Positions 1-7,575 of a stretch of DNA of 64,000 bases are shown piece by piece; positions within the stretch are counted from its first letter, which is position 1, and each line of letters begins with the position of its first letter. The notes under the pieces were generated by a model that was not told the origin of the DNA, searched no databases, and was given only the letters and a program-made list of their open reading frames with translations. The stretch comes from Streptomyces indicus (GTDB taxonomy: Bacteria; Actinomycetota; Actinomycetes; Streptomycetales; Streptomycetaceae), in NCBI RefSeq assembly GCF_900100315.1, contig NZ_FNFF01000002.1, positions 558,001 to 622,000 on the forward strand. Direction: 5' to 3'. The position numbers were made by a program, and so were the translations under genes.

Positions 1-39
1 ACGAGGGGTGTATGCGTGTTCGCGTGGGATTCTTATCGT

Positions 40-939
40 ATGACGCCGATCACAGAGGTGGAGGGGCGGCGCCTCGCGCTCTCGAACCTGGAGAAGGTGC
101 TCTATCCCGCGCACGGCTTCACCAAGGGCGAGGTGCTGCACTACTACGCCGTGACGGCGGGCTCGCTGCTCGCGCACCTCTACAACCGGCCCGTTTCCTT
201 TCTGCGCTTTCCGGACGGGCCCGATGGCCAGCGGTTCTTCGCGAAGAACGTGCCTCCGGGGACGCCGGCCTGGGTGCGGACCGCCGAGGTGCCGAGGAGG
301 AGTGAGGGACGTACCGCCAAACAGGTCGTCGTGCAGGACCTGGCCACCCTCATGTGGGCCGCCAACCTGGTGACGGAGTTCCACACGCCGCAGTGGCAGG
401 CCGATGCGCCGGGGCGGGCGGACCGGATGGTGTTCGACCTCGATCCCGGGGAGCCCGCGACCATCGTGGAGTGCTGCGAGGTCGCGCTGTGGCTGCGGGA
501 GCGGCTGGAGGCGGACGGGCTGCACGTGTACGCCAAGACCTCCGGGTCGAAGGGGCTGCATGTGCTCGTACCGCTGGAGCCGACGCCTTCGGAGAAGGTG
601 TCCGCGTACGCCAAGGAGCTGGCGGTCGAGGCCGAGCAGGAGCTGCCGGGACTCGCGCTGCACCGGATGACCAGGGCGCTCAGGCCCGGCAAGGTCTTCG
701 TCGACTACAGCCAGAACGCGGCCGCGAAGACGACCGCGGCGCCCTACACGCTGCGGGCGCGGGCGCTGCCGACCGTGTCGGCGCCCGTCACGTGGGAGGA
801 GATCGAGGGCTGCGAGGAGCCGGGTGACCTGGTGTTCCTCGCCGACGACATTCCGCCGCGGCTTCAGGAGTACGGGGATCTGCTCGGCCCGCTGATCAAC
901 CTCAACCGGGCCGGGAAACTGCCCAAGGGGTTCCGGTGA
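40..939 (+). CDS. ligD: LigD-type NHEJ polymerase domain protein
   Basis: Stand-alone primase-type polymerase of bacterial non-homologous end joining, which fills or extends broken DNA ends before ligation. It is 299 aa, the usual size of a LigD Pol domain, and carries no fused ligase or nuclease. Catalytic carboxylates are visible as DLDP (D133, D135) and FVDYSQN (D222); SGSKGLHV at about 168-175 is the nucleotide-binding motif. I chose ATG 40 because the family typically begins near MTPITEVEG; an in-frame GTG at 16 would add eight residues. The ligase gene follows after 19 bp on the same strand, so the two are probably co-transcribed. Ku is not in the window; it may lie just upstream. Confidence 0.93.
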   Translation: MTPITEVEGRRLALSNLEKVLYPAHGFTKGEVLHYYAVTAGSLLAHLYNRPVSFLRFPDGPDGQRFFAKNVPPGTPAWVRTAEVPRRSEGRTAKQVVVQDLATLMWAANLVTEFHTPQWQADAPGRADRMVFDLDPGEPATIVECCEVALWLRERLEADGLHVYAKTSGSKGLHVLVPLEPTPSEKVSAYAKELAVEAEQELPGLALHRMTRALRPGKVFVDYSQNAAAKTTAAPYTLRARALPTVSAPVTWEEIEGCEEPGDLVFLADDIPPRLQEYGDLLGPLINLNRAGKLPKGFR

Positions 940-958
940 ACGCGGGTAGGGGGCTGCC

Positions 959-1834
959 GTGCGGCCGCCCGTGAAGGTGGCGCTCGCCGAGTCGGTGAGT
1001 GCGCTGCCGCCGGCGGCCGGCGGGTGGGCGTACGAGCCGAAGTTCGACGGGCACCGGCTCGTGGTCTTCCACGTGGGCGGGCGGGTGCAGCTCCAGGCGC
1101 GCTCGGGACGGATCGTGACGGGCTCGTTCCCGGACATCACCGAGGCGGCGCGGGCGCTGCCCGAGGGGACCGTGGTGGACGGCGAGGTCGTGGTGTGGAC
1201 GGACGGGCGGATCGACTTCGCGGCGGTGCAGCAGCGGGCCATGTCCACGCCGGCGCGGGCGGCGGAACTGGCGCGGACGCTGCCCGCCTCGTACGCGGCG
1301 TTCGATCTGCTGTCCGTACGCGGCGAGGATCTGCGCGCGGCCCCGTACACGCGGCGGCGCGAGGAGCTGGTCGCGCTGCTCGCGCCGCTCGGGCCGCCGT
1401 TGCAGGCCGTGCCGATGACCACGGACCGTGAGCTGGCGGAGAGCTGGTACGAGGGGCTTCGGGACACCGGCATCGAAGGGCTGGTGGTCAAGCGGCTCGA
1501 CCAGGGGTACCGGGCGGGCCGGCGGTCCTGGCTGAAGCTGCGGCACAGCGATACGCGGGACGCGGTGGTGGTCGGGTTCACCGGGGCGCCTGCGCGGCCG
1601 CAGGCGCTGGTGCTCGTACTGCCGGACGACGACACACCCGTGCTGTCCAGCCCGCTCGGCCCCGGCCTGCGGGCGCGGGCGGCCGAGCTGCTGCCGCCCG
1701 CCGAGGGCACGGGGGAACTGAACGCGGTGGGGCTCGGGGACGTGACCTATCGGACGGTCGGGGGCGGGCTGGTGGTGGAGGTACGGCAGCAGGCGACCCG
1801 GCATCAGACGGTCGGAGTGGTGCGGTTCAAGTAG
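959..1834 (+). CDS. ATP-dependent DNA ligase (NHEJ type)
   Basis: Seals strand breaks with an ATP-derived adenylyl-lysine intermediate; here it most likely acts as the separate ligase partner of the upstream NHEJ polymerase. The 291-aa protein has the nucleotidyltransferase motifs in order: EPKFDGHR (motif I, adenylated K28), DGEVVVW (III), EGLVVKR (IV) and WLKLR (V), then a C-terminal OB-fold region. The length matches a minimal LigC/LigD-type ligase with no extra domains. It starts at GTG 959, 19 bp after the polymerase stop. The 3' end runs into a 17-bp G-rich tandem repeat that separates it from the convergent NERD gene. Confidence 0.93.
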   Translation: MRPPVKVALAESVSALPPAAGGWAYEPKFDGHRLVVFHVGGRVQLQARSGRIVTGSFPDITEAARALPEGTVVDGEVVVWTDGRIDFAAVQQRAMSTPARAAELARTLPASYAAFDLLSVRGEDLRAAPYTRRREELVALLAPLGPPLQAVPMTTDRELAESWYEGLRDTGIEGLVVKRLDQGYRAGRRSWLKLRHSDTRDAVVVGFTGAPARPQALVLVLPDDDTPVLSSPLGPGLRARAAELLPPAEGTGELNAVGLGDVTYRTVGGGLVVEVRQQATRHQTVGVVRFK

Positions 1835-1843
1835 GGGTGCCGG

Positions 1844-1901
1844 CAAGGGGGTTGGGGGGGCAAGGGGGTTGGGGGGGCAAGGGGGTTGGGGGGGCAAGGG
1901 G
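1844..1901. repeat. 17-bp G-rich tandem repeat, 3.4 copies
   Basis: Three perfect copies of CAAGGGGGTTGGGGGGG (1844-1860, 1861-1877, 1878-1894) and a partial fourth fill the space between two convergent genes. Each unit carries two G-runs, so the plus strand could form G-quadruplexes. No hairpin terminator is seen here, so the G-tract itself may end or pause transcription; that is inference. Confidence 0.95.
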
Positions 1902-1908
1902 AAGGTGG

Positions 1909-2712
1909 TTACGTGCGGAGCCAGGTGCGGCGGTCGCGGGCGTGGGCGTACAGCGCCTCGATGTCCGTCGGCTTGTAGACCCCGCCCAGCGTGGCGAAGG
2001 ACGGGATGCCCGTGTCCTCCACCACCTGGACCTCCCTGAGCGCACCTCGTAGATCCACGGCGGTCGCCGCGACCACCGCGAGGACTGGGCGCACCTCCGT
2101 CGTCAGGGCCAGGCAGGCCCGGTCGGCCTGGTGCCGGAGGCTGCCGAGCAGCGGCTCCGGCTGGGCGCGGCCGACGGCGACCTGGGGGTCGGCGACGCGG
2201 ACGCGGTGCTTGGTGGCGTGCAGGGCGTGGAACGCGAAGACGCCGCCCGGGCCGATGAGGAGATGGTCGAGGCGGCGGCCGCCGGGCAGCGGCAGGGAGT
2301 GCAGCACCCGCCAGCCCGCCGGTTCCAGGCGGTCGAGGGCCTCGCCCACCGCCTGCTGGGCCAGCAGGTCGCGGCGGCGCCGGTCGGTGCGCAGCCGGCG
2401 CACCGGGGTCGGGTGGCGGTCGAGGGCGATGAGGAGGGCCTCGCCTGGGCGGTTCGGCGCCAGGTCGTCGTCGGGGTGCAGGGCGAGGCGGGCCAGCTCG
2501 GCGCCGGTCGGCACCGGTGGGGCGCCCACCGTGACCGGTCCGGTCAGATAGGGCGCGAGGGCCGCGAGCACCTCCTGCCTGCGCTCGTCCTTGAGGAGGT
2601 TGACCCGGCCGGCCTCGCGGTCGTACCAGGCGATGTTCCTGCCGTCCGGGAGGAGTACGTAGTAACGCTCGTGTCCGTGTCGCCACGTGGGGACGACCCG
2701 CAGTCCGGTCAT
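1909..2712 (-). CDS. NERD domain protein
   Basis: A 267-aa protein with a nuclease-related (NERD) domain in its second half (about residues 118-225). Recognisable parts are AVGEALDRLEPAGWRVLHS, then LDHLLIGPGGVFAFHAL with the conserved Asp, and TKHRV. NERD domains resemble the restriction-endonuclease fold and are proposed to act on DNA, but their role in Streptomyces is not established. The N-terminal part (about 1-60) contains an HGHERYYVLLPDG segment that I cannot assign to a family. There is no signal peptide or membrane segment. It converges on the NHEJ ligase gene and diverges from the phosphatase gene, so a DNA-end-processing link is suggestive only. Confidence 0.8.
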   Translation of the reverse strand: MTGLRVVPTWRHGHERYYVLLPDGRNIAWYDREAGRVNLLKDERRQEVLAALAPYLTGPVTVGAPPVPTGAELARLALHPDDDLAPNRPGEALLIALDRHPTPVRRLRTDRRRRDLLAQQAVGEALDRLEPAGWRVLHSLPLPGGRRLDHLLIGPGGVFAFHALHATKHRVRVADPQVAVGRAQPEPLLGSLRHQADRACLALTTEVRPVLAVVAATAVDLRGALREVQVVEDTGIPSFATLGGVYKPTDIEALYAHARDRRTWLRT

Positions 2713-2782
2713 GCCGCATCACCCCACGACCATGGGAACAGCTCGCCGTGGCCGCGGCAATAACCCGGTCGGGCCCGGAGGT

Positions 2783-2794
2783 GTTCGAACGTTC
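2783..2794. promoter_or_regulatory. Overlapping palindromes in divergent promoter region
   Basis: GTTCGAAC (2783-2790) overlaps GAACGTTC (2787-2794) in the 157-bp space between the divergent NERD and phosphatase genes. It does not match the actinobacterial LexA box, which needs TCGAAC and GTTCGA four bases apart. It may be a regulator site. Confidence 0.25.
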
Positions 2795-2869
2795 CTACGT
2801 TGGAAGGGACTTGGGCAGGGGACGGCCCCGAGGGCCTCGGGGCGGGGCTTCCAGGGAGGGGTGTGCCGC

Positions 2870-3352
2870 ATGCAGACACGGCGGTCGTTCGCGGAGGTGC
2901 CGGAGCCGCGGCGGCGGTGGGACGAGATCGTGCCCGGCCTGACCATGGGCGGGCACGAGGTGCGGGGCGAGGGCGGTCCGGCCGAGCCCGTCGTCGTCGG
3001 CGCGGAGTTCGACGTCGTGTGCAGTCTCCATACGATCCCGGGTCACGGGCCCTCCCCCGGTGTCGAGCACCACGTGCTGCGGATCCCGGACGCCGCGCTG
3101 AGCGAGGCGGAGCTCGTCGAGGTGCGGCGGATGGCACGGCTCGCGCATGCCGCGTACGCGGCCGGGCGGTCGGTCCTGGTCCGGTGCTTCCACGGCTACA
3201 ACCGCTCGGGGCTTGTGGTGGCGGGGGCGCTCGTGCTCGACGGGTACGCGGTCGACGCGGCGATCTCCCGGATACGGGAGCGGCGATCGCCGTATGCGCT
3301 GCACAATCCGCTCTTTGTGGACTACCTGGTCAATGGGTTGATGAGGGAGTGA
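2870..3352 (+). CDS. Dual-specificity-type protein phosphatase
   Basis: A 160-aa protein with the cysteine-phosphatase signature CFHGYNRSG (C106, R112; CX5R loop) and an upstream IPDA that may hold the general acid D74. These enzymes remove phosphate from proteins through a phospho-cysteine intermediate. The fold is compact and cytosolic, with no signal peptide. ATG 2870 is preceded by GGGAGGG at 2854-2860, which sets the start; the frame stays open upstream but without such a site. It diverges from the NERD gene and has no operon partner. The substrate is unknown. Confidence 0.8.
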   Translation: MQTRRSFAEVPEPRRRWDEIVPGLTMGGHEVRGEGGPAEPVVVGAEFDVVCSLHTIPGHGPSPGVEHHVLRIPDAALSEAELVEVRRMARLAHAAYAAGRSVLVRCFHGYNRSGLVVAGALVLDGYAVDAAISRIRERRSPYALHNPLFVDYLVNGLMRE

Positions 3353-3465
3353 GCGGACTCTGGGGCGGGCGGACTGCCGGACTCCGGGGAGCGGGCGGAC
3401 CGCTGGGCTTCGGAGTGGGCGTCCTGCCGACTCCGGGACAGTTGAAGGCTGGATAAGTAACGGCT

Positions 3466-3477
3466 CTGTCCGGACAG
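3466..3477. promoter_or_regulatory. Perfect 12-bp palindrome CTGTCCGGACAG
   Basis: It lies 110 bp upstream of the small exported protein gene, within the 234-bp space after the phosphatase gene. It could be an operator; no known consensus is matched. Confidence 0.3.
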
Positions 3478-3586
3478 CTATGGGCCGCTGTTACACGGCT
3501 GCCGAATGGCCGCAACGGCGGACCCATAGCGTCGTATACGCCGGAAATCGGCACATGCCCCGAAGTCAGAGCCGGAAGGACCCCTT

Positions 3587-3808
3587 GTGAGCACCTCTCG
3601 TCGCAGCCTCGTCCGCACCCTCGCCGTCTCCGTCGTCGCGGGCGGTGCTCTCCTGATCCCGGCCGCCTCCTCCTTCGCGGCCGCGCCCGCCGTCGAACCG
3701 GTGCGCCACGAGTCGCCGGTCCTGCTCGCCGCGGGCGGCGGCGTCGCAGCGGCCGGCGCCGCAGGCCTCGGCTTCGCGATGGTGCGCCGCGGCCGTACGG
3801 ACGACTGA
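3587..3808 (+). CDS. Small exported protein with sorting-tail-like C-terminus
   Basis: A 73-aa protein with a clear N-terminal signal peptide (RRSLVRTLAVS, hydrophobic core, SSFAAAP cleavage region). After about 14 residues there is a second hydrophobic stretch (about 44-65, glycine/alanine-rich) ending in the basic tail MVRRGRTDD. Hydrophobic segment plus short basic tail is the layout of a sortase cell-wall sorting signal, but no LPXTG or LAXTG motif precedes it. GTG 3587 has GGAAGGA at 3574-3580. A sortase gene follows after 43 bp on the same strand, so the two probably form an operon. It may be a membrane-anchored small protein or an unusual sortase partner. Confidence 0.65.
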   Translation: MSTSRRSLVRTLAVSVVAGGALLIPAASSFAAAPAVEPVRHESPVLLAAGGGVAAAGAAGLGFAMVRRGRTDD

Positions 3809-3851
3809 CCCGGAGCACCTCAGAACCACCTGCCCCCCACTGGAGCCCCTC

Positions 3852-4481
3852 ATGACCACCCCCACCCTCCCCCGCACCCCCCGCCGCGCCACCCGGATAG
3901 CCGCCGCGTCCGTCCTGACCGTCTCGCTCGGGGCCGGGCTCATGGCCTGCGGGCAGGGCGCGCAGCCCGGGCCCGACGTGAAGGTCGCCAACACCGCGAC
4001 CGCCCAGGCCAAGCAGGCCGCCCAGGCGATGCAGCGGTCGAAGCCGACCGGACTGAAGATCGAGTCGGCCGGTGTGGACGCCACGTCGATGCTGGACCTG
4101 ACCACCGACTCCACCGGTGAGCTCCAGGTGCCCCCGGCGGACAAGGCGGAGCTGCCGGGCTGGTGGCAGGACGGTCCGACGCCGGGCGAGAAGGGTGCGT
4201 CCGTCCTGGTCGCGCACTACGACACCGCCAAGGGCCCGGCGCTGATGAAGAACGTGAAGGACATCAAGATCGGCGATGCGGTCGAGGTCAAGCGCGCGGA
4301 CGGCACGACGGCGCACTTCAAGGTCCGTGAGATCGAGCAGGTGAACAAGAAGGACTTCCCCACCAATAAGGTGTACGGGGAGACGAACCGCGCAGAGCTG
4401 CGGATCCTCACCTGCGGCGGCGGCCTGAAGGACGGCCACCGCACGGACAACATCATCCTTTACGCCGATCTCGTGCAGTAG
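3852..4481 (+). CDS. Class F-like sortase, lipobox-type N-terminus
   Basis: Sortases are extracytoplasmic cysteine transpeptidases that join proteins to the cell wall. This 209-aa protein has the full triad: H122 in VLVAHYDTAKGPA, C188 in LRILTCGGG and R197 in GHRTDNIILYADLV. The N-terminus (RRATRIAAAS, hydrophobic core, LMACGQ) looks like a lipoprotein signal with lipidated C33, which is unusual because sortases normally have a plain membrane anchor. SD GGAG at 3842-3845 fixes ATG 3852. The compact HYD and GHRTDN signatures suit class E/F actinobacterial sortases. It follows the small tail-bearing protein; a degenerate 20-bp repeat array lies directly downstream. Confidence 0.85.
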   Translation: MTTPTLPRTPRRATRIAAASVLTVSLGAGLMACGQGAQPGPDVKVANTATAQAKQAAQAMQRSKPTGLKIESAGVDATSMLDLTTDSTGELQVPPADKAELPGWWQDGPTPGEKGASVLVAHYDTAKGPALMKNVKDIKIGDAVEVKRADGTTAHFKVREIEQVNKKDFPTNKVYGETNRAELRILTCGGGLKDGHRTDNIILYADLVQ

Positions 4482-4492
4482 CGCGCCCGCGT

Positions 4493-4636
4493 CGCGGCGG
4501 TAGGCGTCGCCTCGCGGCCGTACGCGTCGCGTGGCGGCCGGTACGCACCGCAGCACGGCCGTACGCAGCGCATCGCGGCCATACGCGCCGCGCTCGCCGG
4601 CCGTACGCGCCGCGCCCGCAGCCGCACGCGCCGCAC
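4493..4636. repeat. Degenerate 20-bp tandem repeat, 7 units
   Basis: Seven units of 20-23 bp follow the consensus CGCGGCCGTACGCGCCGC plus two variable bases: 4493-4512, 4513-4532, 4533-4553, 4554-4573, 4574-4596, 4597-4616, 4617-4636. Most units hold a GTACG or ATACG core inside a GC-rich frame. The array fills almost all the space between the sortase stop and the next lipoprotein start. There is no spacer diversity, so it is not a CRISPR array. Confidence 0.85.
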
Positions 4637-4679
4637 CGCGGACATGCAGACCGGCACGCGAGACCGACCCGGAGTGCCG

Positions 4680-5546
4680 ATGACCCGTTCCGCCCGCGCC
4701 GCCCTGGTGCTGCCCGTCGTGGCCCTGCTCGCCGTGTCCGCGGCGGGCTGCGGCAGCGCGGGCGGTCTCAAGAGCGCGGGCGCGACGCCGAGCGCGGTCG
4801 GTCCGGCGCGGCTGTGGCCCGAACTGCCGCCGGCCAGGAACGACACCCAGGAGGACCTCGGGGACGCCACACCCGAGGTGGTACCGGGCATCAAAATCCC
4901 GGACGGCGATCTGCACCGCGTGAACGCCCTGGCCGTAGTCCAGGCCGAGGTGCGGGCGCATCCGGGCGAGGAGACCGGCCAGGACGCGATGCCCGCGGAG
5001 ATCGCCGCGAAGATCCTCGCGTGCGAGGGCAGGGCCGGGGACAAGGGCTGCCCGGTGATGACCGCGTACTACCGCGATCTGACCGGCAGCGGCAAGGACG
5101 AGCTGATCGTCGGGATCGACCTGGGCGACCGGGACCAGTACGGGATCGGCATCCGCGTCTACACACAGGACGACGGACGGCTCGTACGGATCATGTCGAC
5201 CACCCAGCCCGTGATCAGCGCGGAGCTGGCCGGGCGGGATCTGATCGTGCGCGCTCCGGCGCAGTTCGCGGGATACGAGTTCCGCGACGTGTGGTCCTGG
5301 GACGCGAGGGCGCGCTCCATGCTGCCGACGCGGATGGAGATCGTGCGCGCGCCCGGGCCGAGCGGGGAGCCGCGGTCCCCGCGCACGCCCGAGCCGTCCC
5401 CCGCGCCGACCGCCACGTCGACGCCCTCCGTACACAAGGAGACACAGACGCAGACACAGACGCAGACCGTCGTACCCGCGCCCGACGCGCCGACCGCCAC
5501 CCCGGTCTCGCCCACCCCCGAGACCTCCGCGGCGGCCGCCCGATGA
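4680..5546 (+). CDS. Lipoprotein upstream of sensor kinase
   Basis: A 288-aa exported lipoprotein with lipobox LLAVSAAGC (C24). The middle part (about 80-210) has a compact globular region with two or more Cys and an acidic YRDLTGSGKDELIVGIDLGD stretch resembling FG-GAP or VCBS-type calcium-binding turns. The C-terminal 60 residues are a Pro/Thr/Gln-rich low-complexity tail. ATG 4680 has GGAG five bases upstream; an in-frame ATG at 4644 lacks this. Its stop overlaps the start of the histidine kinase (ATGA), so the products are translationally coupled and the lipoprotein probably modulates the kinase, as CseA does for the CseBC system. Sequence identity to CseA is not claimed. Confidence 0.8.
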   Translation: MTRSARAALVLPVVALLAVSAAGCGSAGGLKSAGATPSAVGPARLWPELPPARNDTQEDLGDATPEVVPGIKIPDGDLHRVNALAVVQAEVRAHPGEETGQDAMPAEIAAKILACEGRAGDKGCPVMTAYYRDLTGSGKDELIVGIDLGDRDQYGIGIRVYTQDDGRLVRIMSTTQPVISAELAGRDLIVRAPAQFAGYEFRDVWSWDARARSMLPTRMEIVRAPGPSGEPRSPRTPEPSPAPTATSTPSVHKETQTQTQTQTVVPAPDAPTATPVSPTPETSAAAAR

Positions 5547-6805
5547 GACCTCGCCTGCCCGCCTGGACCGCGACCCTGACCTGGAAGGCCGCCGTCTTCA
5601 TCACGGTCATGTGCTGTGCGCTGGCCGCGATGCTCGGCGCGTTCGTGCATGTCGCGGTCACGAACCAGACCGTGGGGAACGCGCGCGAGAAGGCGCTCAC
5701 CAAGCTCGAGGACGTCACCCGTTTGTACGAAGCGGGCGACCGGCTTCCGCCCGACTCCGGGATCGACCCGCCGGGCCTGCCCGCCTCGCTGCGCGAACTG
5801 GCCCTTCAGGGAAAGCGCGGCACGATGGTCGCCGAGCACGAGGGGCGCCCCGTGATGTGGGCGGCGGGCCCCGCGGACGACCACCGGGTCGTGACCGCGG
5901 GCATCGACTACACCCAGGGCGCGCGGACCATCGAGGGCCTCGACCGCGCCATCGCGGTGTCCTCGGTGCTCGCCATCGGGGCGACGCTGCTCGTGGGCGC
6001 GTTCGGCGTGACGCGCGTGACGCGGCGGCTGCACCAGACGGCCACGGTCGCGCGCCGGATCAGCGCGGGCGACCTGGACGCGCGCGTCAACGATCCCCGT
6101 ACGAAGGATCCCGACCGCGCGCAGGACGAAGTGGCCACCGTGGCAGGGGCGTTGGACACCATGGCCTCCTCCTTGCAGGGGAAGCTGGAGAGCGAGCAGC
6201 GGTTCACGGCCGATGTGGCGCACGAGCTGCGCACCCCGCTGACCGGACTGCACGCGGCGGCCGAGCTGCTGCCGCCGGGCCGGCCCGCCGAGATGGTGCG
6301 CGAGCGGGTGCAGACGATGCGCACGCTGACCGAGGACCTGCTGGAGATCTCGCGGCTCGACTCGCGGCGTGAGGAAGTCGACCTGGACACCCACCAGTTG
6401 GGGCCGCTGGTGCAGCGTGCCGCGCAGGGCACGGACACGCGGGTGGAGGTCGTACGGGACGTGTGGGTCGAGACCGACCGGCGGCGTCTGGAGCGGGTGC
6501 TCGGCAACCTGATCGCCAACGCGCACAAGCACGGCCGCCCGCCGGTCGTCGTCACCGTGGACGGCCCTTCGGTGTCCGTGCGCGACCACGGCGAGGGGTA
6601 CCCGGACTACCTGGTGGAGCACGGGCCGCAGCGCTTCCGCACCGAGGGCGGCGCGAAGGGGCACGGACTCGGGCTGACCATCGCGGTGGGCCAGGCGCGG
6701 GTCCTGGGCGCGAAGTTGGGCTTCACGAACGATGCCGGGGGCGGTGCGGTGGCGCGTCTGACGCTGCCGTACGAGGAAGGCAGGGCGGTTCGCGAGGAGG
6801 GGTGA
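5543..6805 (+). CDS. Sensor histidine kinase without adjacent response regulator
   Basis: A 420-aa membrane sensor kinase. TM1 is about 15-38, an extracytoplasmic sensor region runs 39-135, TM2 is about 137-158, HAMP is 159-213 (RRISAGDLDARVND), then HisKA with H227 in VAHELRTPLTGL. The catalytic part has N-box LGNLIANAHKHG, a G1-like DHGEGYPDY and GHGLGLTIA. It overlaps the upstream lipoprotein gene by four bases. No response regulator gene is adjacent: the next gene encodes a secreted SH3-like protein. It therefore signals to a regulator encoded elsewhere. The signal is probably envelope stress, by analogy with other lipoprotein-coupled kinases. Confidence 0.9.
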   Translation: MRPRLPAWTATLTWKAAVFITVMCCALAAMLGAFVHVAVTNQTVGNAREKALTKLEDVTRLYEAGDRLPPDSGIDPPGLPASLRELALQGKRGTMVAEHEGRPVMWAAGPADDHRVVTAGIDYTQGARTIEGLDRAIAVSSVLAIGATLLVGAFGVTRVTRRLHQTATVARRISAGDLDARVNDPRTKDPDRAQDEVATVAGALDTMASSLQGKLESEQRFTADVAHELRTPLTGLHAAAELLPPGRPAEMVRERVQTMRTLTEDLLEISRLDSRREEVDLDTHQLGPLVQRAAQGTDTRVEVVRDVWVETDRRRLERVLGNLIANAHKHGRPPVVVTVDGPSVSVRDHGEGYPDYLVEHGPQRFRTEGGAKGHGLGLTIAVGQARVLGAKLGFTNDAGGGAVARLTLPYEEGRAVREEG

Positions 6806-6930
6806 GGCCGGGTGCGGGGCAGGGGTGGGCGCCGGGGCGCGAGTAACCCTTCGTCCCTTTTGCGAAGTCTCAGGGCTGCTCCTAGCGTGATCACCACTTC
6901 GGATTGGCACGCCCCTTTGAGGAGGCCCCC

Positions 6931-7347
6931 ATGTCGCTCCGGTCCACCGCCCTTCGTCTGGGCATATCCGCCGCGGTCGGCGCGCTCTGCGTGACCGGGG
7001 CCGCGGTTCCGGCATCCGCATCCACACCTGCGCCCGCGTCCGCGCCCGCATCCGCGCCCCTGAACGACACGGAGCGCGGCACGTCGGCCGCCCCCGGCAA
7101 CAACAACCCGCCCGTCTACAAGGGCCGGGTCTCCGCCCGCAACGGGCTGCTCCTGCGCGACTCCCCCACCCGCGGCGCCCGCATCGTGCGCACCGAGCCG
7201 TACGGCGCGTACGTGCACATCTTCTGCAAGACCCGCGGCAGCAGCGTCGAGGGCAACGACCGCTGGTACCTGCTGACCGACGGCACCTGGGCCTGGGGCG
7301 CGGCGGCCTACATCGACAACATCGGGCCGGCACCGCGCTGGTGCTGA
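6931..7347 (+). CDS. Secreted SH3-like domain protein
   Basis: A 138-aa secreted protein. The signal peptide covers about residues 1-30 and is followed by an Ala/Pro/Ser-rich linker (SASTPAPASAPASAPLND). The C-terminal domain (about 66-138) looks like a bacterial SH3 fold: KGRVSARNGLLLRDSPTRGA, then WYLLTDGTWAWGAAAYIDNIG. Two Cys (in HIFCKTRG and at the C-terminal PRWC) could form a disulphide. Such domains often bind peptidoglycan. SD GAGGAGG at 6919-6925 fixes ATG 6931. The gene stands alone after the kinase. A 29-bp imperfect tandem duplication covers its stop codon. Confidence 0.8.
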   Translation: MSLRSTALRLGISAAVGALCVTGAAVPASASTPAPASAPASAPLNDTERGTSAAPGNNNPPVYKGRVSARNGLLLRDSPTRGARIVRTEPYGAYVHIFCKTRGSSVEGNDRWYLLTDGTWAWGAAAYIDNIGPAPRWC

Positions 7348-7392
7348 GGGGGCGCGCGGCACGTCGCTGGCACTGAGGGGCGCGCGGCAGCG
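7336..7392. repeat. 29-bp tandem duplication across stop codon
   Basis: Copy 1 (7336-7364) begins with CGCTGGTGCTGAGGGG in the last codons of the SH3-like gene and includes its TGA. Copy 2 (7365-7392) repeats it as CGCTGGCACTGAGGGG followed by the same CGCGCGGCA. It is one of several stop-spanning duplications in this window. Confidence 0.8.
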
Positions 7393-7563
7393 CGTCGCGG
7401 CGTTGTCAGTGGGCGCCGATAGCCTGGAAAGGGCTTCGGCCCCCGGGCGGGAGGGGACTGTTACCGGGGCCCCGCGCACTCACCACCACCCCCACCCCCC
7501 TTCGTACGACAAAAACCTTCCGACATCCCCGTCCGACATAACGGGACATCCCCTGCCCATTGC

Positions 7564-7575
7564 TACCGTCCGCGC
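7564..7575 (+). promoter_or_regulatory. Leaderless -10 (TACCGT-N6-ATG) for ftsW-like gene
   Basis: TACCGT at 7564-7569 sits six bases before ATG 7576 and no SD is present. The transcript probably starts at the A of ATG. No good -35 is visible. Confidence 0.5.

Noticed and set aside
902..2722. A long minus-strand frame spanning the ligase and NERD genes.
   Set aside because: It runs through the G-rich repeat and out of frame with the NERD motif; composition is low-complexity Arg/Pro.
2783..2794. LexA/SOS box near the NERD and phosphatase promoters.
   Set aside because: The half-sites overlap instead of being four bases apart as in the actinobacterial consensus.
3587..3808. A classical LPXTG substrate of the adjacent sortase.
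   Set aside because: No LPXTG or LAXTG motif is present before the hydrophobic tail; only the tail layout is similar.
4493..4636. Possible CRISPR array.
   Set aside because: No distinct spacers, units of 20-23 bp only, no cas genes anywhere in the window.
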